The notes beneath the pieces were generated by a model that saw only the letters and a program-made list of their open reading frames with translations, was not told where the DNA came from and made no database searches. The position numbers and the translations under genes were made by a program. Shown one piece after another: positions 32,103 to 40,987 of a stretch of DNA of 64,000 bases. Positions within the stretch are counted from its first letter, which is position 1. Each line of letters opens with the position of its first letter. Source of the stretch: Polyangiaceae bacterium (GTDB lineage: Bacteria > Myxococcota_A > Polyangia > Polyangiales > Polyangiaceae); contig JABFXY010000039.1 of NCBI GenBank assembly GCA_013361525.1, forward strand, positions 1 through 64,000. Reading direction: 5' to 3'.

Positions 32103-33950
32103 TCATTGTCGTTTGCCCAATCCGAAAAAGTGAATCGGCCACTCTGCTTCGGAGTCGACGCCGAGGAGCGCGCTCGTCTCCTCGTCGTAGAACGCTCCGA
32201 CCGAGCAACCGCCCAGATCGAACGCCTCCGCCGCCAGGTACAGACGCGCGCCGAGCATGCCCGCCTCCAAGAAGGCATGTCGGTATCCACGCGCGCCTTC
32301 CGACGAAAGGACGCCGCGGTCGAGCGTGAGGACGATTGCGACCGGGGCGTTGCCGATGACGTCCTGGTTCAGCGCCGCATCCCCGGCCTGTTTTCCTGCG
32401 TCGCCGCTCTTCGTACGAATCAGCTCGCCACGGCCCGGGTCATAACGAAACGTCCCCGGCGCGATGCCTGCGACGCGGCTGCCCACGACATGGACACGAA
32501 CGGCGTGCGATAGAAGCGGCGGAACAGCAGCGGCAACCCCGAGCACACTTCCGAGATCGGTCTCCGCGATGGGATCGTTCGAGAAGTTCCGAACACTGCG
32601 GCGCGCGCCGATGAGATCGAGCACCCGCGCTCTTCGACCGGGAGGCGGCGCGAGGGGCGTCGCCTCGCCGCTCGTTGCCGGATCGCCGATGTATCGCAGG
32701 GACGTCGCGATGTGCGCGAGCCCCGTCGCGCCGAGCTCGAGCTCGGCTGGATCGGCCAGTTTCGAGGAAGCGAACAAACCGAGCGACGAAGACTTCTTCG
32801 TTGCGCCACCTTCGCGCAACGCGATGACGGCGAGCACACCTTCGCGAACATTGTCGGCGCCGACCGCGGCGGCGACCGAAGACTCGTCGAAGCGAGGGAC
32901 CAACTCCGTCGACAGGCCGAGCTCCGCCGCTGCGACGACGGCATTGCCCAACGTGTGGCCCGCGTCGGCGGTGGCATAGCGATAGGCTCGGTCTCGGTAC
33001 TTTTGGCCCGTGCGCCGAAACACGCTCGTCGCGACCAATACGAGTTTCGGTGGTGAGCCATTGTCGATGCCCATCGCCGGATGAAGCTCCGGCTCACGCC
33101 CGAGATCGACGAGCGCGTGGTCGTCGGGCGCGTAGGCATAAGTGCCGTCGGGGAGGCCGTCGACGCCCGATGCGAGCACGTAAATCTCGGTCGGAAACAG
33201 CGCTCCGCTCGACGCCGATGCTCGCAAATCCTGGCCACCGCGGCGGTCGGTGATCCCCGCCGTCGCCCACAACAGGGTCGCCAGGTCCGTCAGGTCGAAG
33301 GGCTGTGTGCGCACGGTCGGGACGCCTGCGAGCGCCTCCACGATCGCGCGTTCTTTCCCTCTCCCCGTATCCGGTTTCGCCAGGGAAATGCGCGGGCGAT
33401 CTCCTCGATCGAGGTAGCGCGCGACGGGAACGTCCCACGCGACCGAGGGCGCGCGAAGCACCACACCGGCGCGCGAATGAGAGGACATCGCGTGGTATTG
33501 CTCGATAGCCGCGAGGGACGGTCCGGCCTCGCCGCCGAACGAAGAGGGGAGGCGAGGCGACCCTGCGCGCATGCCGAGGAAAAACGATGCGCCGGCCAGC
33601 AGAGCGGCTCCAACCGACTTTGCGACGAACGCGCGGCCGATTGGGTGTTTCGCGGGGCGTGGTCCTTTTCGCACGTACGCGACGACGGTCTTCCAATTGA
33701 AGACCAAGTGCGCGACGACGAGGACCACCGTCGTATAGCCGCACAGGTAGTGGAGATCGAATGGCGGCAGTTGCTGGTTCGCGACCCAAAAGACACCGAG
33801 CCCCGCCGTCGCGAAGAAGTAGAGCACCAACATCAGCGCGAGCTCCACGTTGAGGGCGTGCCGTGAGGGACGGTGCCCGAGGAGTGCACGCACCGCGTAT
33901 GCGGCGAAGTAGAGCGCGAGCGGGGTGGCGACGAGGAGGAGCTTCGCCAT
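32103..33950 (-). CDS. Membrane-anchored twin nitroreductase, SagB-type dehydrogenase family
   Basis: The 615-residue product has four hydrophobic segments in its first 130 residues (about 1-20, 34-54, 66-88, 107-128) and then two nitroreductase-type FMN domains in tandem (about 190-400 and 435-610). The first contains ASSGALFPTEIYVLA, the typical SagB-type signature. The second starts ARRSVRNFSNDPI. SagB-type enzymes oxidise thiazolines and oxazolines in peptide natural products. No cyclodehydratase, precursor peptide or other SagCD-like gene is seen nearby, so this is a stand-alone, membrane-tethered version whose substrate is unknown. A TATACT element lies six bases upstream of the start, which could even give a leaderless transcript. 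Confidence 0.85.
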   Translation of the reverse strand: MAKLLLVATPLALYFAAYAVRALLGHRPSRHALNVELALMLVLYFFATAGLGVFWVANQQLPPFDLHYLCGYTTVVLVVAHLVFNWKTVVAYVRKGPRPAKHPIGRAFVAKSVGAALLAGASFFLGMRAGSPRLPSSFGGEAGPSLAAIEQYHAMSSHSRAGVVLRAPSVAWDVPVARYLDRGDRPRISLAKPDTGRGKERAIVEALAGVPTVRTQPFDLTDLATLLWATAGITDRRGGQDLRASASSGALFPTEIYVLASGVDGLPDGTYAYAPDDHALVDLGREPELHPAMGIDNGSPPKLVLVATSVFRRTGQKYRDRAYRYATADAGHTLGNAVVAAAELGLSTELVPRFDESSVAAAVGADNVREGVLAVIALREGGATKKSSSLGLFASSKLADPAELELGATGLAHIATSLRYIGDPATSGEATPLAPPPGRRARVLDLIGARRSVRNFSNDPIAETDLGSVLGVAAAVPPLLSHAVRVHVVGSRVAGIAPGTFRYDPGRGELIRTKSGDAGKQAGDAALNQDVIGNAPVAIVLTLDRGVLSSEGARGYRHAFLEAGMLGARLYLAAEAFDLGGCSVGAFYDEETSALLGVDSEAEWPIHFFGLGKRQ

Positions 33951-34058
33951 CGCGGAAGTATAAAAGCCGGCTACGGCTGCGCGCCGTTCGATGGTTCCGC
34001 GCTCCTCGGGTTGACACCTTGGCAGCCCGCGTGCGACGTGGCGACCGTGGGTGATCGT

Positions 34059-35516
34059 ATGGTGGGCAAAGCCGGGCATCGGATCGTGGCGGTATGCATC
34101 GCGCTGGGTCTCATTGTGTCGATTTGGCTACCGGCGAATCCTCCGCTCTCCGATTACCTGAATCACCTGGCGCGCGCGGACGTGCTGGCGCACCGCGGCG
34201 AAGTCCCCGCGTTTCGAGCGATGTACGAGCCCGCGTGGGGGCCTTATCCGAACCTCGCTTTCGACCTCGTCGTCGTCCCGCTCGCGAAGGTGACCTCGGT
34301 CGCCGCCGCGGGAAAGCTCTTCTTGTCGCTGACGGTCGCGCTCTGGTGCTTCGGCTGCGTCTCGCTCGGGGAAGCCCTGCTCGGTAGGCCGTCGCTGCGC
34401 TCGCTCGCGGCGTGTTTCCTCGTGTACAGCGAGTCGTTCTTGCTCGGGTATGCGAGCTTCAGCTTCGGTATGGCGCTGGCGCTGGTCGCGATCTCGGTGT
34501 TCGTTCGGGTCGAGTGGCGACGCTTCCACGGCCCGTTGTTCGCGGCGCTCGCGCTCGGCGTGGTCGTCTCTCACGCAGCGGCGTTCGTCACGCTCTGCGC
34601 AGCAGTCGCCGCGTTCTCGCTCCCTCGACCGAACAAGCGCGTGGCGCTGCTCGCGCCTGCTGCGGCCTATTTTCTCGTGTGGCTCGTGTGGTTCGCAGAT
34701 CACTCGAAGGACCGCGGGCTGTCGAGCCCCGGTACGTCCATCCGCCTTCTGCTGTTGTCGATGCTTCCGACCTATTCGTCGCGCTTCGACCTTGTCGTGC
34801 TCGGTCTGCTCGCGGTCGCCGCCGCTGCGGCGCTCTACCTCACCTGGCCGGTTCGTGTTGACCGACGCACTGCGGCTGCCGCTCTACTCATGACAGCGGC
34901 GGTGTTCGCCGCCCCTGCGGACTTCGCCGGTGGATACGAGACGAATGGCCGCTACGTCGTCGGAGCGTGGATCTTCGGAATGTTCGCTCTTCGGCAGGCG
35001 AGTGATGCTCCGTTGCCGGCCCGACGCCGCTCCGTGGCTTTGGGGGTCGCGCTCCTCGCGCTCGGCGTCTTTGCGGCCCGCGAGGTCTGGGTGACGCGCG
35101 CGTGGCTCGAGCTCGACCGTGAGGTTGCGGCGCAAGCTGCGCTTTTCTCCCAGCTGCCGGAGGGGACACACCTCGGTAACTTCACGTTCCTCGACGGAAA
35201 GGCGAGCCGCGCGACGCAGCTCCGCGAGCGAGCGCTCTTGCACGTGACGTCGCTCGCCGTGATGTCACGCAAAGCCGACGTCCCGACGCTTTATGCGATC
35301 CCCGGCGTGCAGCCTCTCAAACACGTCCAACCTCGTTACGACCGACATCGTTTTCGCTCGACCGACCGAGGGCCCTTCGAGATCGAGCAAATTCGAAGCG
35401 AGCTCGACGCCGCGCTCCTCTGTCGAGCTCCGCAGGAGCTGCGTGACGCCCTGTTCGCCGGCGGGGCGGAGTCGCTCGGTTCGGCAGGAGACTGCGAGCT
35501 CGTCCGCTGGAGATAG
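34059..35516 (+). CDS. Polytopic membrane protein of unknown function
   Basis: The 485-residue product has about ten predicted transmembrane helices, with an acidic/polar first loop (PLSDYLNHLARAD) and a large soluble C-terminal part (about residues 340-485). The topology and the charged first loop recall GT-C-type glycosyltransferases, but the motif is too weak to assign it. The start at 34059 precedes the first helix; the open frame continues upstream without any protein-like sequence. It diverges from the nitroreductase gene with 108 bases between, and is 15 bases ahead of the SUMF1-like gene, so it may be the first gene of a six-gene unit. Confidence 0.75.
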   Translation: MVGKAGHRIVAVCIALGLIVSIWLPANPPLSDYLNHLARADVLAHRGEVPAFRAMYEPAWGPYPNLAFDLVVVPLAKVTSVAAAGKLFLSLTVALWCFGCVSLGEALLGRPSLRSLAACFLVYSESFLLGYASFSFGMALALVAISVFVRVEWRRFHGPLFAALALGVVVSHAAAFVTLCAAVAAFSLPRPNKRVALLAPAAAYFLVWLVWFADHSKDRGLSSPGTSIRLLLLSMLPTYSSRFDLVVLGLLAVAAAAALYLTWPVRVDRRTAAAALLMTAAVFAAPADFAGGYETNGRYVVGAWIFGMFALRQASDAPLPARRRSVALGVALLALGVFAAREVWVTRAWLELDREVAAQAALFSQLPEGTHLGNFTFLDGKASRATQLRERALLHVTSLAVMSRKADVPTLYAIPGVQPLKHVQPRYDRHRFRSTDRGPFEIEQIRSELDAALLCRAPQELRDALFAGGAESLGSAGDCELVRWR

Positions 35517-35531
35517 CGCGCGTGCGCGGTC

Positions 35532-36542
35532 GTGTTAGACCGCGCCGTGCTTTTGCATCGGTTCGCGATCGGTTGTGCGTTCTTACTGCTGGTTTCGTGC
35601 GGCGAGGGCCGTCGCGAGCCGAGCGGCGCATCGGCCGCTCCCGGCTCTGCTTCCGCGGCAGCTCCGGCATCGGTGAGCGCCGCCGCCGCGGCGACGCCTT
35701 CGGCCCAAGGCGCGCCCGCGGCCAGCGCGAGCGAGTCCGCTTCGAGCGGGCCCGCTCCGTCGACCTCCGCGACCGCTGCTGCCGTCAGGACCGAAGGCTG
35801 CCCCGAAGGAATGGTGCGCGTCGAAGGCGAGTATTGCCCCGACGTCGAGCAGACTTGCATCCGGCATCACGCCGAGTTCGAGCGCGATCGAACGAAGCGA
35901 AAGAAAGCCGAGGGCAAGGGCGAAAAGTACAAGAGCACCGTGAGCGAACGGTGCCTCGAGTACGGGCAGCCGACCATCTGCAAATCGAAAGACCGGAGGC
36001 CGATGTCCTTCTGCGTCGACCAATACGAGTATCCGAACAAGAAGGGTGAGCTGCCCGCGCTCCTCATCTCGTGGACCGACGCGAAGAAGACGTGCGAGGG
36101 ACTCGGCAAACGCCTCTGCACCGAAGACGAGTTCAACTTTGCGTGTGAGGGACCCGAGATGTTGCCGTACACGTACGGTTACGTCCGTGACCCGTCGAAA
36201 TGCAGCATCGACAAGGAATATCGAAAGCGGAAAAAGAAGCTCTTCCGCTACGAGAAGTGTATGCAGCGGCCCGCGTGCAAGGCCCACCTGGCGGAGCTCG
36301 ATCAGCGCCTCCCCGCGGGCTCGCTCCCGTCGTGCGTGTCGCCGTTCGGCGTCTACGACATGAACGGCAACATCAACGAGTGGGTCGAGATCCCCGGCCA
36401 GAAATACCCCGATCGATCCGGATTGAAAGGCGGCTGGTGGGGGCCGGTCCGCGGTCGCTGTAGGCCGACCGTCGACTTCCACAAAGAAGACGATTACGGC
36501 TACGAAGAGGGTTTTCGATGCTGCGCCGACGTGAAGCCTTGA
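35532..36542 (+). CDS. SUMF1-like (formylglycine-generating enzyme fold) lipoprotein
   Basis: The 336-residue product begins with a signal ending LLLVSC (Cys23), then a linker of Ala, Ser and Pro (about residues 27-85) and a C-terminal domain of the FGE-sulfatase type: FCVDQYEYPNK, ISWTDAKKTCEGLGKRLCTEDE and the ending VYDMNGNINEWVE. Members of this fold generate formylglycine or, more often in bacteria, bind and present substrates. The paired cysteines that FGE uses for copper are not clearly conserved here, so it is probably a non-catalytic relative. A GTG start was used. It is followed by the first ABC gene after 4 bases, so it may be the periplasmic partner of that transporter. Confidence 0.82.
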   Translation: MLDRAVLLHRFAIGCAFLLLVSCGEGRREPSGASAAPGSASAAAPASVSAAAAATPSAQGAPAASASESASSGPAPSTSATAAAVRTEGCPEGMVRVEGEYCPDVEQTCIRHHAEFERDRTKRKKAEGKGEKYKSTVSERCLEYGQPTICKSKDRRPMSFCVDQYEYPNKKGELPALLISWTDAKKTCEGLGKRLCTEDEFNFACEGPEMLPYTYGYVRDPSKCSIDKEYRKRKKKLFRYEKCMQRPACKAHLAELDQRLPAGSLPSCVSPFGVYDMNGNINEWVEIPGQKYPDRSGLKGGWWGPVRGRCRPTVDFHKEDDYGYEEGFRCCADVKP

Positions 36543-36546
36543 GCCG

Positions 36547-37491
36547 ATGATGGAAGCCGCCACGCAATCTCAGCCCGCCGAAGCGCCGCTCGTGCTGGAG
36601 CTCGAGCACGTGTCGAAGCGTTATGGCGCACACGAGGCTTTGCGCGACGTCACGGCGACCGTCAAGGGCCGCATCATTGGGCTATTGGGGCCGAATGGCG
36701 CGGGCAAGTCCACGCTCCTGAAATGCCTCCTCGGTCTTTTGCAGTTCGACGGCGTTGCGCGCGTGTTGGGGCTCGATCCGCAGCGAGAGCCGTTTCGCGT
36801 ACGCGATCGCGTCGGCTACATGCCGGAGTCCGACAGCTACCTTCCGGGCATGACGGCGGTGGAGCTATGCACGTATGCGGGCAGGCTCTCGGGACTGCCG
36901 AAGACCGCCGCCATCCAACGCGCGCACGCGGCGCTCTACTTCGCGAACTTGGAGGACAAGCGATACCTCCCCGTGGAGGGATATTCGACCGGGTTGAAGC
37001 AGCGGGTAAAGCTCGCGCAGGCGATCGTCCACGATCCCGATCTGCTCTTTTTGGACGAGCCGACGAATGGCCTCGACCCGGTCGCTCGCGAGGAGATGCT
37101 GCGGCTCATCGAGTCGCTGCCCGCCCGACGAGGTTGCTCGATCATCCTCTCCACCCACCTCTTGCCCGACGTGGAGCGGCTCTGCGACCACGTGCTCGTG
37201 ATGCAAGGCGGACAGGTCGCCTTCTCGGGGACGATTGAAGATCTTCGCGGTGACGAGGCGCCGCGATTCGAGGTCCGCGTCAAGGATGGCGGCGATCGTT
37301 TGGCCGACCGATTGCGCGGCGCGGGCTGCACCGTGGAGCCCGATGTCGAGGGAATGATCGTGACGTTGCCGGCTGGTCGCGGGACCGACCTCGTCTTGCG
37401 GGAGGCCGTCGAGGCTGAAGTTCAGATTCGCCATTTGTCACCCAAGAAGATGGCGCTGGAGGACGCGTTTCTACGCGCTTTGCGAACATGA
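36547..37491 (+). CDS. ABC transporter ATP-binding protein
   Basis: The 314-residue product has a complete nucleotide-binding domain: Walker A GPNGAGKST (about residues 49-57), the signature STGLKQRVKL, Walker B LLFLDEP and the switch histidine in STHLL. The last 90 residues follow the pattern of the C-terminal part of ABC-2-type exporters. Its stop codon overlaps the start of the permease gene as ATGA, so the two are translated together. The substrate is unknown; a second ATPase and permease pair follows directly. Confidence 0.95.
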   Translation: MMEAATQSQPAEAPLVLELEHVSKRYGAHEALRDVTATVKGRIIGLLGPNGAGKSTLLKCLLGLLQFDGVARVLGLDPQREPFRVRDRVGYMPESDSYLPGMTAVELCTYAGRLSGLPKTAAIQRAHAALYFANLEDKRYLPVEGYSTGLKQRVKLAQAIVHDPDLLFLDEPTNGLDPVAREEMLRLIESLPARRGCSIILSTHLLPDVERLCDHVLVMQGGQVAFSGTIEDLRGDEAPRFEVRVKDGGDRLADRLRGAGCTVEPDVEGMIVTLPAGRGTDLVLREAVEAEVQIRHLSPKKMALEDAFLRALRT

Positions 37492-38408
37492 CGACGCCTG
37501 CGCGAATCGCCGTCCCGGGCGTGACGGGCCCGGCAGCCCAAATTCACGATCAAGGCTACGAGCGCTACACCGGCTCTCGGAGCGAGCAGAACGGCCGCTT
37601 CTTCATCGTTGCCGGCAACGTCGTGTCTCAGGGGCTGCGTCGCTGGGTCGTTCGGGTCCCTCTGATTTTTTCCGCGATCATCACGGTCTTCATGATCGGA
37701 GGGATGTTGATCGGGCGCCTCGTGCCGGGCGCTGCAAAGAGAGGCCTCGAATTCGGCCAGCTCGCTGTCGGCGCCGGTTGGATCCTCGGCTGGTGGGCGA
37801 TGGTGATTGGTGCGGGCATCGGGTGCTCGACGATCGTCGACGATCTCCGCGTCGGTGCATTTCAATTTTACTTTTCGAGGTCGCTGCGCACGCTCGACTA
37901 CGGCGCCGGCAAGGTCCTCGGCGTCTTGTTCCTCGTGGCATTGCCGATGTTCGTGGTTCCGACGCTCCTGTCGCTCGTCGGTGTCGCGTTGTCGTCGGAC
38001 GCCGACGAGGCCGCGAAACACTGGCCGATGATCCCGCGCGCGATCGTTTGGGGTGCGCTCGGCGCCGCCGTCTACACGCTGCCGGCGCTCGGCTTCGGCG
38101 CGGCGATCGTCTCGAAGCGCGCGGCCCAAGCGGGGTATGTCGTCTACTACCTGCTCGCCGGCGCGATCGCGAACGGACTGGCGCGCGTGACCAAGATTCC
38201 GCAATTGCAGCTCTTGGCTTTCGATCATTGTTGGATCAACGCCGGTCGCTGGCTGTTCGACGTCCCCGCCGAAGCCCGCAACCTCAGCCCACCTCCGCCT
38301 GCGTGGCAATCGCTCGCCGCGATTGGGGTCTTCTGTGGCCTCGGCGCCTTCGGGCTCTATCTGCGGCTGCGCAAGGCCGAGGTGTCGATGGTCGGGGGCG
38401 GGTCATGA
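37488..38408 (+). CDS. ABC transporter permease (ABC-2 type)
   Basis: The 306-residue product has six or so hydrophobic segments, including one near 62-82 and a cluster in the middle, and a short cytosolic N-terminus. It starts inside the stop codon of the ATPase gene and ends inside the start codon of the next ATPase gene, both ATGA overlaps, so it is tightly coupled in expression. It fits the permease role of an ABC-2 exporter, but no substrate clue is present. Its ATPase is likely the one encoded just upstream. Confidence 0.88.
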   Translation: MTTPARIAVPGVTGPAAQIHDQGYERYTGSRSEQNGRFFIVAGNVVSQGLRRWVVRVPLIFSAIITVFMIGGMLIGRLVPGAAKRGLEFGQLAVGAGWILGWWAMVIGAGIGCSTIVDDLRVGAFQFYFSRSLRTLDYGAGKVLGVLFLVALPMFVVPTLLSLVGVALSSDADEAAKHWPMIPRAIVWGALGAAVYTLPALGFGAAIVSKRAAQAGYVVYYLLAGAIANGLARVTKIPQLQLLAFDHCWINAGRWLFDVPAEARNLSPPPPAWQSLAAIGVFCGLGAFGLYLRLRKAEVSMVGGGS

Positions 38409-39403
38409 CGTATCGTGCAGTCGAACCTGGCGCGCAGGCCGCCGCAGCGCCCTACCGACCGGCGGTCATCGAGGTCCGCGAGGTATCGCGATGGTATGGC
38501 CAGGTCCTCGGTCTCGCGAACGTATGGATGCGCGTCGACCAGGGCATCGTCGGTCTTCTCGGGCCGAACGGCGCGGGTAAATCGACGCTCATGAAGGTGC
38601 TCGCGGGGTTGCTCGCCCCGCATCAAGGGGTCGCCCTCGTGCACGGCAGGTCCCTGTGGCACGACGCCGAGGCGCGCAGGCGATTGGGATATTGCCCGGA
38701 GCACGAGGGTGTTTATGACGAGCTCACCGCGCGCGAGCTGGTGACGGCAATGGCTCGTCTATCGGGCCTGGATGCGTCGACTGCACACAAGCGCGCGGGC
38801 GAGGCGCTGGACTCCGTCGGGCTTTCCGACGCGATGGACCGCCGGCTGAAGGGCTTCTCGAAAGGAATGCGTCAGCGCGCGAAGCTCGCGCAGGCGTTCG
38901 TCCACGATCCCGACGTGTTGCTCCTCGACGAGCCACTCACCGGTTGTGATCCGCTCGCGCGCGCCCAAATCGTCGCGCGGATCCAAGAGCTGGCAAAAGC
39001 CGGCAAGGTTATCGTCGTCTCCTCGCACGTGCTCTACGAGATCGAGGCGCTCACGCGGGAGATCGTGCTCATCAACCGCGGCCGCGTCCTCGCGGAGGGC
39101 AATATCTATCGCATTCGCGAGCTCATCGACCGGCACCCTCACCGCGTCCGGGTGGAGTGTGACCGACCGCGCGTCTTGGCCGCTCGCCTCGCCGAGCACG
39201 AGGATGTCGTGCGGTTGACGCTGTCCGAGGGCGCCGTCGAGGTCGAGACGCGACAGCCCGACCACCTCTACGATGTTTTGCCGAAGACCGTTTTGGAGTT
39301 GGGGCTCGAGCTCAGGAGCCTGTCGTCCCCCGACAACAACCTCCAAGCGGTGTTCGAATATCTCACCGCCTATTGGTCGGGAACGACGGGAGCGAACGTA
39401 TGA
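38405..39403 (+). CDS. ABC transporter ATP-binding protein (second)
   Basis: The 332-residue product carries Walker A GPNGAGKST (about residues 55-63), the signature FSKGMRQRAKLAQ, Walker B VLLLDEP and a switch His in SSHVL. A short N-terminal extension of about 20 residues is rich in Ala and Pro. The start at 38405 is fixed by the ATGA overlap with the permease gene. The open frame continues far upstream, but that is the other frame of the permease. It would pair with the permease encoded next. Two ATPases with two permeases suggest a heteromeric exporter or two transporters expressed as a unit. Confidence 0.94.
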   Translation: MTYRAVEPGAQAAAAPYRPAVIEVREVSRWYGQVLGLANVWMRVDQGIVGLLGPNGAGKSTLMKVLAGLLAPHQGVALVHGRSLWHDAEARRRLGYCPEHEGVYDELTARELVTAMARLSGLDASTAHKRAGEALDSVGLSDAMDRRLKGFSKGMRQRAKLAQAFVHDPDVLLLDEPLTGCDPLARAQIVARIQELAKAGKVIVVSSHVLYEIEALTREIVLINRGRVLAEGNIYRIRELIDRHPHRVRVECDRPRVLAARLAEHEDVVRLTLSEGAVEVETRQPDHLYDVLPKTVLELGLELRSLSSPDNNLQAVFEYLTAYWSGTTGANV

Positions 39404-40110
39404 GCCTGCTTTCGTCAGCGAGTATCCTCGCCAAGATCGCGTGGCTCCGGCTCGTGCGGGGAAGGACGTACTACATCACGATCGTCCTCGCGCTCGTGCC
39501 GCTCTTGCTCGCTGCGCTGGAACAAGGCTCACACCCGAAGAGCCCGTGGAACGCAGCCGTGGAAGCGACGTTGCGGTTCGTGGTTCCCCTCGGCGCGGCG
39601 ATTCACGTCTCCGGCGCGGTCGGCGACGAGCTGGAGCAGCGCACGTTTACCTATTTGTGGTCGAGGCCGATTCCCCGCTCGTCGGTGGTGGTCGGTCGGC
39701 TGTTGATCATGATTCCACTGCTGTTCGCGCTCTCCGTCGTCGTGCTCGGCCTGAGCTTCGCCATCGCGTCGACAGGCGTCGACGCGGAGGATTTCGCGCG
39801 CGCGATCGGAGCGTGTGCCGCGTCGACGATCGTCTGCTGCATTTTTGCGGTGGGCGGTGGGGCCCTGTTTCCGCGGCAGCCGATGCTCTTCACGATTGGC
39901 GTGTTCCTCACCGTCGAGCAGTTTCTCTTCGCGATCCCCGCCGCGAAGTACCTCTCGATCGTGGCTCACTCGCGGGTGTTGGCCGGGCTCGACCCCGAAG
40001 ATACGAACATGACGGCGGCCGCCGTCGGGCTCACCTTGCTCGGCGCGATCTGGCTCGCGATCGCGCTGTTTCGGGTGAGCACCGCGGAATACGCCGCCGC
40101 GAAGGAATGA
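39400..40110 (+). CDS. ABC transporter permease (second)
   Basis: The 236-residue product has about six hydrophobic segments and belongs to the ABC-2-like integral membrane proteins. It is distinctly different in sequence from the permease at 37488, so the transporter is a heterodimer or the two serve different systems. Its ATG lies inside the stop codon of the preceding ATPase gene. It is the last gene of the unit. The heptamer repeat array begins four bases after its stop codon. Confidence 0.88.
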   Translation: MSLLSSASILAKIAWLRLVRGRTYYITIVLALVPLLLAALEQGSHPKSPWNAAVEATLRFVVPLGAAIHVSGAVGDELEQRTFTYLWSRPIPRSSVVVGRLLIMIPLLFALSVVVLGLSFAIASTGVDAEDFARAIGACAASTIVCCIFAVGGGALFPRQPMLFTIGVFLTVEQFLFAIPAAKYLSIVAHSRVLAGLDPEDTNMTAAAVGLTLLGAIWLAIALFRVSTAEYAAAKE

Positions 40111-40114
40111 GCTG

Positions 40115-40191
40115 TCAGCGATCAGCGATCAGCGATCAGCGATCAGCGATCAGAGATCAGCGATCAGAGATCAGCTGTCAGCGGTTAGCTT
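40115..40191 (+). repeat. Heptamer tandem repeat, left array
   Basis: Eleven consecutive heptamers beginning four bases after the permease stop codon. The first five are TCAGCGA; the others vary at positions 4 to 7 (TCAGAGA, TCAGCTG, TCAGCGG, TTAGCTT). A similar array with the complementary unit stands at 40988-41070, on the other side of the IS remnant. Confidence 0.9.
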
Positions 40192-40236
40192 TCCGATCAG
40201 TCCGGCAAGCATGCGTTTGACCTCGGAGCATGGTGC

Positions 40237-40282
40237 GGTAGCAGGACATCGTTGACACTTTCGGTAGCAGGACATCGTTGAC
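40237..40282 (+). repeat. Direct repeat at the left end of the IS remnant
   Basis: GGTAGCAGGACATCGTTGAC occurs at 40237-40256 and again at 40263-40282, 26 bases apart. Such sub-terminal repeats are typical transposase-binding sites of IS481-type elements. Confidence 0.8.
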
Positions 40283-40297
40283 GTTTTTTGCTGGGGC

Positions 40298-40911
40298 ATG
40301 CCGTGGCAGGAGCAGCGGACGATGAGCTTGAAGATCGAGTTCGTGCAGCAGGCGACGGAGCCAGGGGCCAATCTTGCGGCGCTGTGTCGCAAGTTCGGGG
40401 TCAGTCGGCCGACGGGCTACAAGTGGCTGCGTCGGTATAAGCAGTGCGGCTTCGCTCAATCATCGTCGCTGAGCCGAACGAGCTTCAAAGGATGGTGGAA
40501 CGCGCACGATGGCGAGCGCTGTAACCCGCTGACCGTGCGCGACGCGTTCAGCAAGTTCGTGTTGGCCGTAAAGCTGACGCGTTCTGCGACGGCCGAGGTG
40601 CGGGCGGTCTTCGAGCAGCTCTTTCGCAAATTCGGGGTGCCGAAGGCGATCCAAAGCGACAACGGCACCCCATTCGTCAGCGTTCGCGCACCGGGAGGAG
40701 CTCGATAGGTGGCGGCAGGAGTTCAAACCACGTGAGACCGCACGAGGCGCTCGACGGGAAGAGCCTTGCCGAGGTCTACGTTGTGGACCGGGTCATCGCC
40801 GCACGGCTCGACCGCATAGACGCGACGTGGACGGGGAAGACGTCCGCGAAAGCATCGAAATTGACCGGGCCATTGACGCGAAAGGAGGAGGCGAAGCGGC
40901 CAGCAGCTTGA
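40298..40911 (+). pseudogene. IS481-family transposase remnant
   Basis: The N-terminal helix-turn-helix (CRKFGVSRPTGYKWLRRYK) is intact. Then the sequence jumps to the catalytic core: the usual D-F-K-G-W-W reads S-F-K-G-W-W, so the first catalytic Asp is lost with a deletion. The second Asp is present in QSDNGTPF. Shortly after, a further deletion and frameshifts join parts of the C-terminal core: ELDRWRQEF is in one frame and VRPHEALDGKSLAEVY in another, and the two are out of register because of one extra A in a run of three (gagttcaaaccacgtg). The third catalytic residue (Glu) is missing. The element is dead by several independent mutations and cannot move by itself. Confidence 0.85.
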
Positions 40912-40987
40912 CGCTTAACAACGGGAACTCGGAAGGCGATGTCCCGACCGAAGTGTAAAGGATGTGTTGATCACCGGCTCTCGGGAT

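Larger units (their letters stand above)
40236..40970. mobile_element. Decayed IS481-like insertion element
   Basis: A transposase pseudogene is bounded by imperfect inverted ends: 40252-40277 on the left (TTGACACTTTCGGTAGCAGG and the bases after it) matches the reverse complement of 40937-40959 on the right, mainly around ACACTTCGGT and GGACATCG. A 20-base unit is duplicated in direct orientation at the left end (see separate entry). Exact ends and target duplication could not be fixed because both flanks are repeat arrays. Outward ends are approximate. Confidence 0.65.

Noticed and set aside
32103-33950. A complete thiazole/oxazole-modified peptide gene cluster
   Set aside because: Only the dehydrogenase-like component is present; no YcaO, SagC or precursor peptide gene was found on either side.
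33957-33962. TATACT as a -10 element giving a leaderless nitroreductase transcript
   Set aside because: No matching -35 was recognised at 16-18 bases, and the element is too close to the start codon to count as evidence on its own.
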